DNA of 64,000 bases from Adineta steineri (taxonomy: Eukaryota > Rotifera > Eurotatoria > Adinetida > Adinetidae). The stretch covers positions 151,566-215,565 of the forward strand of contig CAJNOI010000026.1 in assembly GCA_905250115.1 (NCBI GenBank). Reading direction: 5' to 3'. Both the position numbers and the translations under genes were made by a program. Below the pieces are notes generated by a model that saw only the letters and a program-made list of their open reading frames with translations, searched no databases and was not told the origin of the DNA. Positions 1 to 11,777 of the stretch are shown piece after piece (positions within the stretch are counted from its first letter, which is position 1; each line of letters begins with the position of its first letter).

Positions 1-1131
1 TGAATTACAAGGAAATTGCCAACATAAAATGTATAATATATTTATGATGCAAAATAAGATGTACATGAGGGAGAGAGGGGTAGCGTAGGAGATAAGGTGA
101 CAATATATAAATCACAAGAAAATTTTTGACTTATAATATATAATTTGATAAACATAACGCATTCAGATATGGTAAGACGCAGGTAGAAAATATATGAAAT
201 TCCTCGAGATTTTTTGAATTTTTGTTTTCTTTGACGGTTTATACAGGTGATATATGTATGATTTTATTGATTGTGTAAGGTATTAATGGATGAGCTTATC
301 TTAATTTTTTTAAGGTTTTAACCTTTGCCCTACAATAAATATGTATCACTTCTACTAGATGAACTGTGTGATCCTTCGCAGTGATTCCTGGAATTTAATC
401 GAATGTTTCTGAAGTTTCTCTGTTTGCTTTAGGAATTATCTTTCTGGGCTCTATTGTGCATATGTGCTGTCGTGTCTCAAAACATCGGAACGTTCCAAAG
501 TTTCTTGTATAGTTGATGGTATTGGCGTGATTGATAGTTGTTGGTATGGACGGTTTGATATAGACTTTCGGAAAAATGCATTACAATTAATTGATGTATT
601 AGTGTATGAACCCTGTTGTGAGTGAGAGTAATAAGCTTACTATCTATTCTTACACCAACATCTTTCGGATCAAATCAGACCCAGTCGTCACGTCAAACTA
701 CGAACTACCAAGTCAAAACCACTTCAAGTTAAGTTTTGCACATAGTCATATCAAGTCAAACAAGTCATTTTTAATTTGATTTGTCCTGAATTTCAATCAT
801 TTCTGTTAGTTTTCATTAAAACAAAGCCGAAAGCAAAAACTGAAAAAAGTCGACGTCAAGCGTGTGTTGTACATCCAATTATACGTAATAAGGGAAAAAG
901 CAAAATGTCATCTACTTGAAAATGTTTTGAAGTGCGAATGAAGTAAAAGAGAGTACGCACTCTGAAGTCTCGCTTTTCCCTCTTGTATTATATATTTATT
1001 TAATTGTATCTTGTGTATCCATGAATAAGGAACATGGCTACTTCATTTTCTACTCTTCTAATTTAATTGTTCATAATTAGTTTCACCTTAATAGTGTTGC
1101 AAACGATTTACTTCATCAAACAAAGTATTGA
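1..1131. other. no gene recognised
   Basis: A+T-rich DNA with no long open frame on either strand and no recognisable protein motif. A stretch around 690-760 is enriched in CAAGTCAA-like words but encodes nothing I recognise. It may hold an upstream exon and the promoter of the astacin-like gene. Confidence 0.5.
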
Positions 1132-1266
1132 GTATTGCTTTTTAATAAAACAATAGAATTATCTAATATTGATACTCTTATCTGGCAGTGTTTTGAATAC
1201 AACTCGGGTTGCAAGAAAGAATGCATTATTTCTCACGAAAACAATCTTCTTATTCTTTTTAGATCG

Positions 1267-2595
1267 ATGTCGCGAAAGACTTTTAAAACCAGGCTGCTAC
1301 CTTCAGACATAAGCGAATCGGATTGGGATCCTTATGGTGCTCATGCGGTCCATAAACTTCATGATAATGATGAAGATGATTATGCTGATGATAACTCCTT
1401 TCGTTACGTTATATCTGACGACCATGATAATGAAGACGAACCGAATTACGAAGAAGCGAGTAACGAAGTGCCGGATTATGGAGAAAGCAGTGATGAAGAA
1501 CCAGGTTACGTAGAGACTGGTAGTGAAGACAGCAGTGACGAAGAATTAAGTTATGTAGAAAGCAGTAGTGAAGAAAGTAGTAGTGAAGAAACCAATGATG
1601 AAGAACAGAAGTATTGTGCTTTCCCATTCACAAAAACGAACACTGGTCGTTCAACCATTGCAATTAGTGCGAATATCGCACCGGACGCTCGTAGATGGGA
1701 TGGCATGAAACTAAAAAACGTAATTGCAGATAACGCTCGAACGAATAAGGAACCAATTATTGTTTATTACTACTTTGCTACAAATATGAAGAGGAAAGAA
1801 AACTATAAGAAAGTGGTCAAAGAAGCTATTCAAGATATAGAGGCAGCAGCGCCTGGTATTAAATTTAAAAACTCCGACACAGCGCAAAATTGTATTCGCA
1901 TCTATTACTCAAGCAAGCATGAAAGTAGAAGCGCAGCCGGAATGCGAGGAGGTAAACAAACGCTGGAGTTAGGATGGGCTAAAAAAGGCAATGCGCTCCA
2001 TGAATTAATGCATGCATTAGGCTTTCTTCATCAACATCAGCGTGAAGATCGTAGTAAACATGTTTCTGTTCGTGCATCCAAGAAAAATAATCCTAATTAC
2101 AAAAAGAAGGGTGTTCATGGCGGAGGTAGATACGACGCTCATTCTATTATGCATTACCCTTGTAACACAAATATGAGAGGTATTAAACTTTGGGCGCGTT
2201 GCAACAGGGAATGTCTTAGTAATGGTGATAAAATCGCACTTAACGTGTTATATCCGCCTGTTAAAGGAGCTCGCGAATGGTATCCAATGAGAGGTAATAC
2301 CAATTTATACTACTGTCGCAAGAAAAATATGAATGACAACAATGCACCATTTGGCAGAGTCGATAGCAATGGTTTTTGCGGTCCTGATAACGGTCCAAAC
2401 TGCCACATTTGTCGATGTTACGGTGGAATACTAGAACGGGAAAATGATCAAGGATATCCAGCAAAACAAGGAGAAACAGGTCTTTTTTATTGTGGTCGAA
2501 AAATCAAAACCGAGAAAAAACAAAAACGACACGATGGCAAATGTGGTCCTGATAACGGTAACAATTGTGAGTCTTGTTCCCGATTATTACGCTGA
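1267..2595 (+). CDS. astacin-like zinc metalloprotease with acidic repeats
   Basis: Zinc endopeptidase of the astacin (M12A) family. The active site reads HELMHALGFLHQHQR, giving the zinc ligands and catalytic Glu of HExxHxxGFxH, and the Met-turn SIMHYP follows. Before the protease domain is a strongly acidic stretch of Ser/Asp/Glu repeats, each centred on a Tyr, roughly residues 45-120. After it are two Cys modules that share the motif CGPDNGxNCxxC. The first ATG of the open frame is at 1267 (MSRKTFKTRL). The frame is open further upstream, to 1132, without an ATG, and a good acceptor (TTCTTTTTAG, ending at 1262) precedes the ATG. An upstream exon carrying a signal peptide is therefore possible: none is visible from 1267, although family members are normally secreted. 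The gene has no intron in the visible part. Protease identity is certain; the 5' end is not. Confidence 0.85.
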   Translation: MSRKTFKTRLLPSDISESDWDPYGAHAVHKLHDNDEDDYADDNSFRYVISDDHDNEDEPNYEEASNEVPDYGESSDEEPGYVETGSEDSSDEELSYVESSSEESSSEETNDEEQKYCAFPFTKTNTGRSTIAISANIAPDARRWDGMKLKNVIADNARTNKEPIIVYYYFATNMKRKENYKKVVKEAIQDIEAAAPGIKFKNSDTAQNCIRIYYSSKHESRSAAGMRGGKQTLELGWAKKGNALHELMHALGFLHQHQREDRSKHVSVRASKKNNPNYKKKGVHGGGRYDAHSIMHYPCNTNMRGIKLWARCNRECLSNGDKIALNVLYPPVKGAREWYPMRGNTNLYYCRKKNMNDNNAPFGRVDSNGFCGPDNGPNCHICRCYGGILERENDQGYPAKQGETGLFYCGRKIKTEKKQKRHDGKCGPDNGNNCESCSRLLR

Positions 2596-2914
2596 TCAAT
2601 CTAGAACAAATGGACTTATATCTAAAGAAAAGTACAAGCGAGTCTACTATTCTCAACTTTTACTTTTCAAAAATCAATTTGTTAATCGAAGTAAAATCAA
2701 TTGAAGTATTTGAGCGTTTATAATTTTATCCAAGAATACAAATTTAAAATATTCATCGTTGATTTTCATTTTATTTTCTGATTATAGATACTAATCAAGA
2801 CTTTGTATTGCATTTTAACCACACATAAATATATAAACAACAGAAACTACAAGAAAATATTGTCAGATTGTATACCACTTCGCCGAAAATGTAGAAGTCT
2901 GCTCTTACCATCTT

Positions 2915-2990
2915 GAGGGTGTGGGTGTGGGTGTGCGTGTGGATGTAGTATAATACCCATCTGACAGTCGGATCTGCACCCTCCTACATT
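2915..2990. repeat. telomere-like G-tract/C-tract hairpin repeat
   Basis: A degenerate hexamer array in phase with TGTGGG (TGTGGG TGTGGG TGTGCG TGTGGA) is followed by ACCC-containing sequence ending CTGCACCCTCCTACA. This makes an imperfect inverted repeat. Confidence 0.55.
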
Positions 2991-3254
2991 CATCAGTGGA
3001 ATCGCTATTGCTGGGTTCTCGTTGTTTGGTTGGTTTTGCATATCTCGTATATCCCTCGGCATCTCCAGCATCTTCGATATCCTGGATGTCTGACACCCCT
3101 CAAAATATTATGATTGATTGACTCACGTAAAAACAATGTAACTGGGAAAAAAACAAGCAGTTTCAGTGAGTCAGAATGAAATATGTTTCGTTGTTTGCCG
3201 TCTGTATGACGCAAATGTTATGACTGACTGGTTTCATAAATAAATCTCTGTTGG

Positions 3255-3330
3255 AAGGGTGTGGGTATGGGTGTGGGTGTGAGTATAAGTGTGGGTGTAT
3301 ATTCTTCATTCTCACTCTCATACACCCTCA
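3255..3330. repeat. telomere-like G-tract/C-tract hairpin repeat
   Basis: About 45 bases in hexamer phase (TGTGGG TATGGG TGTGGG TGTGAG TATAAG TGTGGG) are followed by CTCACTCTCATACACCCTCA. This is the clearest copy of the dispersed repeat family. Confidence 0.55.
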
Positions 3331-3413
3331 TGATGCTAATTGTCGACAAGATTTTTTCGAATCAAAATATCAAATTTCACGAAAAAAACAGAAAAAAATG
3401 AGCATGGCTATCA

Positions 3414-3470
3414 AGAGTGGATGTAGGTGTTGATAATGCATGAGACAAATGCCCACACTGATACCCTCAA
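3414..3470. repeat. weak copy of the G-tract/C-tract hairpin repeat
   Basis: GGATGTAGGTGTTG is followed about 30 bases later by GCCCACACTGATACCCTC. The order and spacing match the two copies just upstream but the sequence is more degenerate. Confidence 0.35.
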
Positions 3471-3688
3471 TGTTTACATAAATATTTTAATATTTTTTCA
3501 AAACAAATTTTTTAAACGACATTTTCAATAGCTGTCAATATATAACGATGTTTATTCTATAAAAGTAAGAAAAATAAGTTCTTCTTGGGTACAAAAGAAA
3601 ACAGAGAATATATAAATAAGTTAGAAATATAATATACAGATCACCGAATAAAAAACAAAGCAAAAACAAAATATAAATAAATAGAAGA

Positions 3689-6530
3689 TCATAATGACGA
3701 TTTAAAACGTTTACTTCTCGTCATATCTGATTGATCTTCAGTATCATTGGATAATTGTATATGAGTTAATAATGATCGAAGAAGATTATTTTCACGCCAT
3801 ATTTCTTCATCATCTGTTGACATTTTCATAATATATATTTGATGATTTTCGTTATCTGACGTCATAGGTTTAACATTAATAATTAATGGAGTAAATTTAT
3901 TTACAATTTTATTAAAATGATAAATTTGATCTTTGGGTATAAGAAAAGTTTTTTCAAATATATTCGTATTTTGTAGAAAAGTAAATAATTCTTCACAAAT
4001 TGAACAATAATGTGTTTGAAAATTATCTGAAATATTATCATAAGTTGGAATAGGTGGAGAACTATTGCAATAAGCATTGATCAATGAAAGACATGTTTGA
4101 TAAAGTGATAAAAACCATGGAGGAAAATTGGTCACCGGAGTTCGTTCTAAACATATAAATAAATTTATATGATATTAATTTTAAAGAAGATAACTAACTT
4201 CGTTTTTGAAACGTTTGACTAGCATCAATAAATTGTCGATGAATTTGAATAAGAGTTGGTACAAGAACAGCTCTTAGGAGATGCGTAGTTGTTGATGATG
4301 TCATTGTTGTTGTTGTTGTTATCTTAATTTGTCGAATAATTTGTTGAGATATAATTTGACATGATGGTTGAAATGAATCAATTGATATTGATAAAAGTGC
4401 AAGTAAATTAGCTAGATCATTTATTGATAACATTGGATTATTTGGTTTGAATATATTTGAAAGTAATTCATGAATAAGTACAAGTAAAAAACTTAAATCA
4501 ATATTTCTTGTTGATAAAATGCCAATAAATTTAATAGCAAGTCTTATCTTATCTTTATCACGTGATTTTCGTTTAAGAACATTTTGAAAAACTTGATGAA
4601 TATATAATTGAATATTTGTATCTTTAGAATATTTTAAAAGATAAACAATATCATCATATTCTTGTTTAAGAATCATTGGAAAAAATTGTTCAAGAAATTT
4701 TTTATGTTCAAATAATTGTCGAATAATAACAATAACTTTATCCGTAATTGTCTTATTTGGTAAAAGACGTACTAATTGATGAAGAAGTGATTTTGTATTA
4801 AAATTTATCTTCTTCGTAGTTGTTAATAACCAATCAATAAGTAAAAATGCTTCTGTATAATGATGATGAGGAATTAAATTGTGTTCAAGATGAGTTAAAA
4901 CACGTGGAATATTATCAATTAAAATATTATATTTATGATTGACAGGAACAATACACCAGATAGGTACAGTAAATTGTTCAAATGAAACAAAATTACCTAA
5001 AAAGAAAAATATACAGTCGAGGGTGTTATTGTAAGAGTAGGATACAGTCGTATATTACATTCGCACCCTCACACGACACGCAGCCTCATACCTCACATTT
5101 TAAATATATCTATGCAATGATCTGCCTCTACAACATTTTGCCCTAGTACCCACTAAAGAATTTATTATCATAAACAAACCTTGATCAGTTCTTGTTTTTC
5201 TTAGAAAAATATTTCCGGAATAAGTTTCATTACAATTTCCCAAACATAAATCAATATGATTAAAAAGTGTATTTGTTTTATTTGGAACGATTAAATTTAA
5301 ATCAGTTAATAAACGGCAAGCATGTACTGTTCCATCATTTGATCTATTTGGTTGTATAATACCTTGATAAAGTAGAAATTTATCTGAATGATATTGTTCA
5401 ATAGTTCGTCGAAGAATTGTTCCAATAACTCGATCATTTCCATGTAAAAGTGGATTATTACCCATAATAAATGTATCAGAAAACGGTAGAATTATTTTTG
5501 ATAAATAACCTTGATAATCATTTTCTAATTTTCTAATATATGTTTCTAAAATTCTTCCAACACGAATCATAATTGTTTCATTAATATCAACATTATAAAA
5601 AATATTTGATGATAATGAAATAATATCATAAACTAATACTAATTTATATCCACTAGATATAAAATCAATTTCATGTTTACATTCATTACTCATTGGAACA
5701 ATAGTATAAAAACTTGATTTGTTAGAATCTTTTTCGGATAAATCAAAAACATGTTTTTCTTTATAATATGTTATTGTTTCTTTTCCACCATTATAAATTG
5801 ATGGTAAACTAATGAATAATTTTGCTATTGTTGATGGATTTTGTTTATCTTTTGCCCAAGTAAATTGTCGTGGAAATTGACATGGTTCAAGTAGAAGTAA
5901 ATTAGATAATTTCAATTCAATTTGATTTGGATCAAGTTGAAGTGTTTGTGCTACACATGTCTGTTTAAGATATGGTTCAACTTTTGTTGTCCATTGTGGA
6001 TTTAAAATACTAAATGAATTGACTGGTATCTGACAAACTGTTGGTACAAACTATAAAAGAAGAGAATAATGAAAATAATTTTCTCTCATAATACATACGG
6101 AGATTCCATCGACAATATCGATTTTCATATCAAATGGTTCAGATTTTCGAATAAATCTTCGAGCTTCACGTGTATTCATTGGTATTGATAGATATCTTTG
6201 ATGACCATGAATTAATAACATTGGATCATCAATTATACCTATTTGTTCACTTGCACACCATCGTGGCAGAACAGGTGGATGACTAGCAGATAATGCTGTA
6301 TCAAGCATCCGAAGACATTCACGAAAAGGAACTGGTTGTGGTGTTAACATATCATCATCTTCATCATCATCATCATCCTCATCATCATCATAATCTATAC
6401 CGAACAAATTATTCAATACTTCAATCGAATCAAAATATCATTTACCTGTTGTATAATATTCTTCATAATCAGTCGAAATATCATCAAAATCAGTTGAAAC
6501 ATCACTAAAATCTTCTTCGTCACTACTCAT
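3689..6530 (-). CDS. 2-oxoglutarate/Fe(II) oxygenase-like protein, probably degenerate active site
   Basis: Five exons, 6530-6446, 6394-6099, 6050-5150, 4996-4199 and 4146-3689, join in phase to 845 residues. The N-terminus is very acidic (Asp/Glu run, residues 28-43). Residues about 180-280 resemble the prolyl-4-hydroxylase-like fold: a strand ending in GG (215-216), then CKHEI with the distal iron His at 253, then SGYKLVLVYD with Lys263 where 2OG-binding Arg/Lys is expected. The segment where this family carries its HxD iron ligands reads FTWAKDK (190-196), so the proximal His appears lost. About 550 C-terminal residues are helical and not recognised. The first intron is taken as 51 nt; an alternative acceptor would make it 27 nt and add eight residues. 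Intron 3 (153 nt) is longer than its neighbours because it carries a hairpin repeat. The gene is first in a compact minus-strand cluster, 166 bp from the proteasome gene's 3' end. Confidence 0.7.
5016..5097. repeat. G-tract/C-tract hairpin repeat inside an intron
   Basis: GAGGGTG, a spacer, then GCACCCTCACACGACACGC. It lies wholly inside the third intron of the oxygenase-like gene (4997-5149), making that intron three times the local norm. This indicates insertion or local expansion. Confidence 0.5.
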
Positions 6531-6696
6531 ATCTATTTAAATTAAAGCATAAGATGAAAAAAATTCCTGTAAAAATCGACTCAAAAAATTTTGTTTGTTT
6601 TTAATGTTTTTAAAAAACACAACAATTTAACAAAGTAAGAAGAGAAAAAGAAAGAAACAAACAACGGAATGTTCTTGATTAAATCATTTATTTCGT

Positions 6697-7521
6697 TTAC
6701 ATATTTTTAATAATATCATCAATTTCTTCTTTTTTAAATAAACGATATCCACTAGCATTAACTGTTGCCATTTCAACATTAGTTGCATTTAATTTTTCTT
6801 CCATAACTTGTTTAAGTATTGTTAATATATGTTTACATGCTTCAGGTAATTTCATCGATTTATGATAAATATCTTGAAGTGTTTGATCAGCACCTTCACT
6901 ACCAGATCCAATTGCTTTTGCATCATATTCTGTATATGTACCAGATGGATCAAGATGAAATAAATGTGGACCATTTTCATCCCAACCAGCAAATAAAAGT
7001 GCAACACCAAATGGACGTGAAATTGGATTAGTTTCTTCAGAATCATCACTAAATGCTAATGCCATATTTGATACTGATTGTGTTATCGATTCAATTGTCA
7101 TACGTTCATTATGTGTAAACCAATGATTTTGTGCTTCAACACGTGCTTTATCAATTAAAGTTTTTGCATCAGCAATTAAACCGGACATTGCAGCACCACA
7201 ACTAGAATAATATATGTATGCAATTGTTGTTCAAGAAAAAAAAGATTTAACTAACTGTGCATCAACTTCAACTATTTTTTCAATACTACGTGGTTCAATA
7301 AGTACTGATGTAATACGTTTTTCTGTAGCCAATACAACACCTAAATAGAAAACAAGGTAAAAAATATTATATTACAAAAAAAGATTACCTTCTTGTGTCA
7401 TAATTCCAACAGCTGTTGTACCAAATTTAATAGCTTCAATGGCATATTCAACTTGAAAGAGACGACCTTCAGGTGAAAATGTATTTACACCTCGATCATA
7501 TTCACTTCTTGTCATAAACAT
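6697..7521 (-). CDS. PSMA5: 20S proteasome subunit alpha type-5
   Basis: Alpha-5 subunit of the outer ring of the 20S proteasome, a structural non-catalytic subunit of the nuclear/cytosolic protease. Three exons, 7521-7389, 7340-7256 and 7201-6697, join in phase to 240 residues; the human protein has 241. The N-terminus carries the alpha-subunit signature ([20 protein letters not shown]), and further blocks are typical of this subunit: [43 protein letters not shown] and [13 protein letters not shown]. The start is the only ATG before the signature. The two introns are 48 and 54 nt with GT and AG ends. It lies between two other minus-strand genes, with 166 bp on one side and 216 bp on the other, so promoters must be short. 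The sequence shows no sign of decay. Confidence 0.96.
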
Positions 7522-7737
7522 CTTGAAGTTTTTTTTTATATCTAGAATGCTAACAAAACAAAATTTATCTTTTGTTTTATTCTACAATATCAACATATAA
7601 TCGTGTGTTTTTTTTGCTTTAGTTAAATGTAAATTATGTACAAAATGAAAGAAAGAAAAGAAAACAGACAAAACATAGAATAGTAATAGATGATTTTGCT
7701 GAACTAAAAGCAAAAACGGTTATTTTTTTTTAGATAG

Positions 7738-9522
7738 TTAAGATTGATGAACTTTATTTGGATATTTTGGTATTGGTGGTAAATTAATCCAATTAACATT
7801 AACACTTGATATACGTAAACGAAGTTTAGGTGCATATACACGCATTTCACCTAATTTAAGATTATGTTGTTCTTCAAATTGAGCTATTATACGAGCATTT
7901 TTTTTCAATGGATCTTCTTGATGTTGTTGTGAAGGTGGACGACTAAAATAAATATTTAAAAGAAAATTATTCAAGCCTTTTCTAAATAATGATTTACCCT
8001 CTTCGTGCAGGAACTCTTATAGTTTGTTGATATTCATCTTCTTGTTGTTGTTGTTGTTGTTGTGTATCTTGATTAATATCATATTCTTCATCATCTTCAT
8101 TTCGTCTATAACGATATTGTGTATTTCGATTGATATAATCATAATTTCGTTTTTTTAATGAATGTTGTTGTTGTTGTTGTTGATCATCATCATCATCATT
8201 TTCATAGTATCTTTTTGTACTTTGAAGATTATTTGCTCGTTTATATCCTTGTATTGGTGTTGTATTACGAAATTGTAAACGATTTTCTTCATCAATAATT
8301 TCTTCTCCACCAGGAACTTCAGTTGAATTTTTTGTTAAATTATCTATTTGATTCGATGATGAATCAACAGTTGCATCTTGTAATAACATTTTTTTTGATT
8401 CAGGTAATTGTTCATAAAAACTTGGTAACATATTTCCAATATAAGATGATTTACTACCTGTTGGTTTATTTTGTGATAATGGTAATGGTTTAACTGGTGA
8501 TGACATTGATTTTCTAATTGGTTCATCATCTTCTTCATCTTCTAACATATCCATTTCTGTAACTGTCGGTGCAATATCATCATCAAGATCATCATCAATT
8601 AATGATGAACGATGATTATTTGTCCGAAAACGTTGTACAGCTATTCGAGCAGCTGTACGTTTTGGTAATTTATTTCGACGACGAAGATCATTGTCGTAAT
8701 TATCTACATCGTCTTCATCAATATCAAGATCATCATCGGATTGTCGAAATGTTACTCGTTTTAATGATGAATTTAAAGGATATTGACGTGATGATGATGA
8801 TAATGATGGTGGAAGAGGTCGACGTATACCTGATAAATTATTTTGTCGAGGATGTATTGTTGAAGATACTCCACTACGAGAATCAAATGATGGTCGATTT
8901 GTATAACCACCACGAATCTAAAAGTTTTTTTCAATATAAACAATTTTTAAGATTGAAAATAAAAAAATTTCAATTTACATTATTTTGTGGTTTTAAACGT
9001 CTATCAACAAGTCCAATAGCTAATGGATATTTAACAGGTGTATCATCATCAGCAAAATTATAATTACGATAATTATTGACTAAAGATGAACTAGTAATAG
9101 ATTGTGATGGTAATAAAGCAAGTGGTGCACGATCACGTCCAGTAACTGTACGACGTGTATTTAATCGCATAAATACTTCATGAGGATCATAATCATCATC
9201 ATTAGTTTCTTGTGAAGAATTATTTAAATCAATAGCATCAACTTCAAGACAAAGATCAATATTAATACCAGAATATGGATTATAATCATCATCGGTTACT
9301 GACATATATTCAAATGCAGCATACGATGTTGATGATGGTTCAACTTCACATTCAAAATTTGCATCATTTTTACGTTCTAAAAGAAAATATTAATTATTAT
9401 TTTAGAAAAAAAATGAATTAATTAAATAAAAATAAACCTTGTATTTCAGCATCACGTTTTAATCTCCATCCGATTAAACTTAGACCTTCAGTTAGGTTTG
9501 GCTGATTAATGACAGTTGTCAT
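7738..9522 (-). CDS. unrecognised Gln/Asp-rich, low-complexity protein
   Basis: Four exons, 9522-9438, 9376-8979, 8917-7998 and 7942-7738, join in phase to 535 residues. I do not recognise a family. Visible features are an N-terminus of mixed composition (TEGLSLIGWRLKRD), several short acidic clusters, Arg-rich patches (a RRRNKLPKRTAARIA stretch) and two polyglutamine runs of six to seven residues in the third exon. The C-terminal 65 residues are more ordered-looking (FEEQHNLKLGEMRVYAPKL, then INLPPIPKYP). The composition suggests a nuclear, largely disordered protein, but that is inference. Introns are 61, 61 and 55 nt. It is the upstream member of the minus-strand cluster, 216 bp before the PSMA5 start. 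Long frames on the opposite strand are shadows of its repeats. Confidence 0.7.
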
Positions 9523-11777
9523 CTAAAAATATGAACAAAACAAAATAGTTTATATATATATTTAAATATTTATCATAGCGGACTATATGAAAGTATAGAA
9601 ACTGATTGTTAACGTTAGTTCTTTGTTTACTACATTTATATTCTTAAATTTTTTTGATTGATTGATTAAATTTGACCACTTAAATTCAATTAAAATACCT
9701 TCTTAAATTTTTAACTAACGTTTGAACAAAAAAAATTATAAATTGTAAAATTAAAGTATGAAAAAAATGATTAAAATCAATTTTTATATATTTTTTTAAT
9801 ATTATATATTGCTAATAAAATTATTCTAATCATTTCAATAATACATCAGATGTCGCTCATGTACAAGCAATGGTTGTTCACAAAAGAAAAACTCGTCAAA
9901 TATATATAATTCAAACGAAATTTTCGATGAAATATATATCGAGAAATCTTCTTGCTTGTTTTCCATATCAAATATCAGATGATCAATCATACTTAGTCTT
10001 ATTGACAAGTATGTTGATAATACATTAATATAACTATCGGCACTAGTACTTTGTTTACCACGAACATAGATTTAACATTTTTATTGTTCATATTCTATCG
10101 ATATTTTCTACGTTCTGTTGCATATAGCTTATCAACAACAGTCAAACTGAATCATACTTTATTTTTGGCAAATCGAATATAAATCAGAATAAATACCATT
10201 CTTTCTTACTTCACATTTGATAACTAAAAATCTATAACTTTTAGTAATTTATTGTATTCATATATTAGAATTAAGATAGTACTTATGATAGAAATATTTG
10301 AACATCATCTATCACTATTCAGTCTATATACTTTACTCTGGTAGATGCCCTTATTTATTTAATTAGTCACAATCTAACTAGCTATTACACAAAACACTGA
10401 ACAAAATGATAGCAACGAAAAATAGCTTGTTTTTTTTCAGCGTATGACTAAGCAGACATGTTATTGCAGCTAGATGAAAAAGTGCATTCTTATTATTTTC
10501 ATAATATAAAGCAATTATATAACAATTACATATGATTATTTACCTTCAGTCGTCATGCCTCATAGATCATGTATATGTACGGAAATGTATATTTGAGAGG
10601 TATAAAATTGACAAACTTAGATAGAGGGTATTTGAAACTGTGAAAAAAGAATGAAAGCTTTTCCTATCAGGTTATGTCGATTATAAAACAAAAAAGAAGT
10701 CAATGATAAATATCTTGGCAGTTTCTAATCAACAACAATATCTGCATGTGATAATTCTTCTCTTTTTTTAAATCTGGCATAGATTATATTTAGCAAATAA
10801 CAAAATATTCCAAACGTTGATGATGATATTTAAGAGATTAATTTATGTTGAATATATGGAAAGATAAAACTCAAAATTAGAAAACTAAATATACATATGG
10901 ATAATCATATGCATAGAGAATAGATTAACATCACTTTCAAGTCTCTTTTATATCTTTTTAATCAATATAATTAGATTATTAATTTACTTTTATTCCTCTT
11001 CTGTCTGTATATTCTCATAAAAGATGTTAAAAATATACAATACAGAAGCTTGTTGCAAGTTCACAGATTCTGAACACAACATGGTGAAGTTTGGATGAAA
11101 TAAAAAATTTCAATATAATTATCTCTGAAATGAGACACTACTAACTTTCTACCTATGTATTATAATTATGAAAGACACATACAATACATACTGTGGATAT
11201 AAATTTCCATTATTATCTCACATACATATCTATATTTGATGCAACTTTAGTTATTTTTTGTCGTTTCTTTTTAAATTTATCTTTCCATATACTTTCTATT
11301 ATAATAAAATAAAAAACGTCATGAATGTGACGTATAGACCCCTAAGTATAACTTATGCCGAGGGATGCATATTCTAATTATAAACATAACCAACCGTAAA
11401 ATCATAGTTGAGAAAAAGTAAGTTTAATTTTGGATATGTCCCCCGCACACTTTGATACTCAACAGACAGGAAGTTTCATGATTATGGATGTGAGTTTGTC
11501 TATGAATAAACTTCTGCTAATAAGTATATGAATTAATTTAGAATAATACATTAGAAGAAAAATAAGGATGTTCGAGAAGCATCTTTATAATTATTTTTTA
11601 CTCTATGTTCATATTTTTGAAAATCTGTCAAATAGTGATTAACAGTATAATATAAGTAGATGTTTCTAGCTCTCACCATTTTTTGTTAGTAGATTACGAT
11701 TTGCAAATAATACAATATAAATTGATGTTGATTTTTTAATTCTCTTTTCGTTTTAGTATATATTTTAGTTATCGAAG
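9523..11777. other. no gene recognised
   Basis: 2.25 kb of very A+T-rich DNA between a minus-strand gene and a plus-strand gene, so it should contain both promoters. No open frame of note, no repeat structure and no RNA gene recognised. Possible 5' UTR splice acceptors (TTTTAG) lie at 11750-11770, just before the receptor start. Confidence 0.5.

Larger units (their letters stand above)
2596..3688. other. intergenic region with three G/T-rich hairpin-like repeats
   Basis: No gene seen. The segment holds three copies of a dispersed repeat in which a GGGTGTG-rich tract is followed within tens of bases by a CACCC-rich tract. Short open frames here follow the low-complexity sequence and are not genes. 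The 3' part, after 3540, is plain A+T-rich DNA flanking the 3' end of the minus-strand gene. Confidence 0.5.

Noticed and set aside
1409-1627. Minus-strand 72-codon frame opposite the acidic repeat of the protease
   Set aside because: It is the mirror of the Asp/Glu/Ser-coding repeat; His/Leu-rich composition and no independent signal.
2847-3214. Three overlapping minus-strand frames (60-74 codons)
   Set aside because: They read through the GTGTGGG repeat (runs of His-Pro) and share no motif with any protein.
6419-6445. A 27-nt first intron for the oxygenase-like gene
   Set aside because: Far below the 46-nt minimum seen in all other introns here; an acceptor 24 nt further on gives a normal 51-nt intron in the same phase.
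8569-9063. 164-codon plus-strand frame
   Set aside because: It lies antisense to three-quarters of a well-supported spliced gene and is made of Asp/His/Met low-complexity sequence caused by its repeats.
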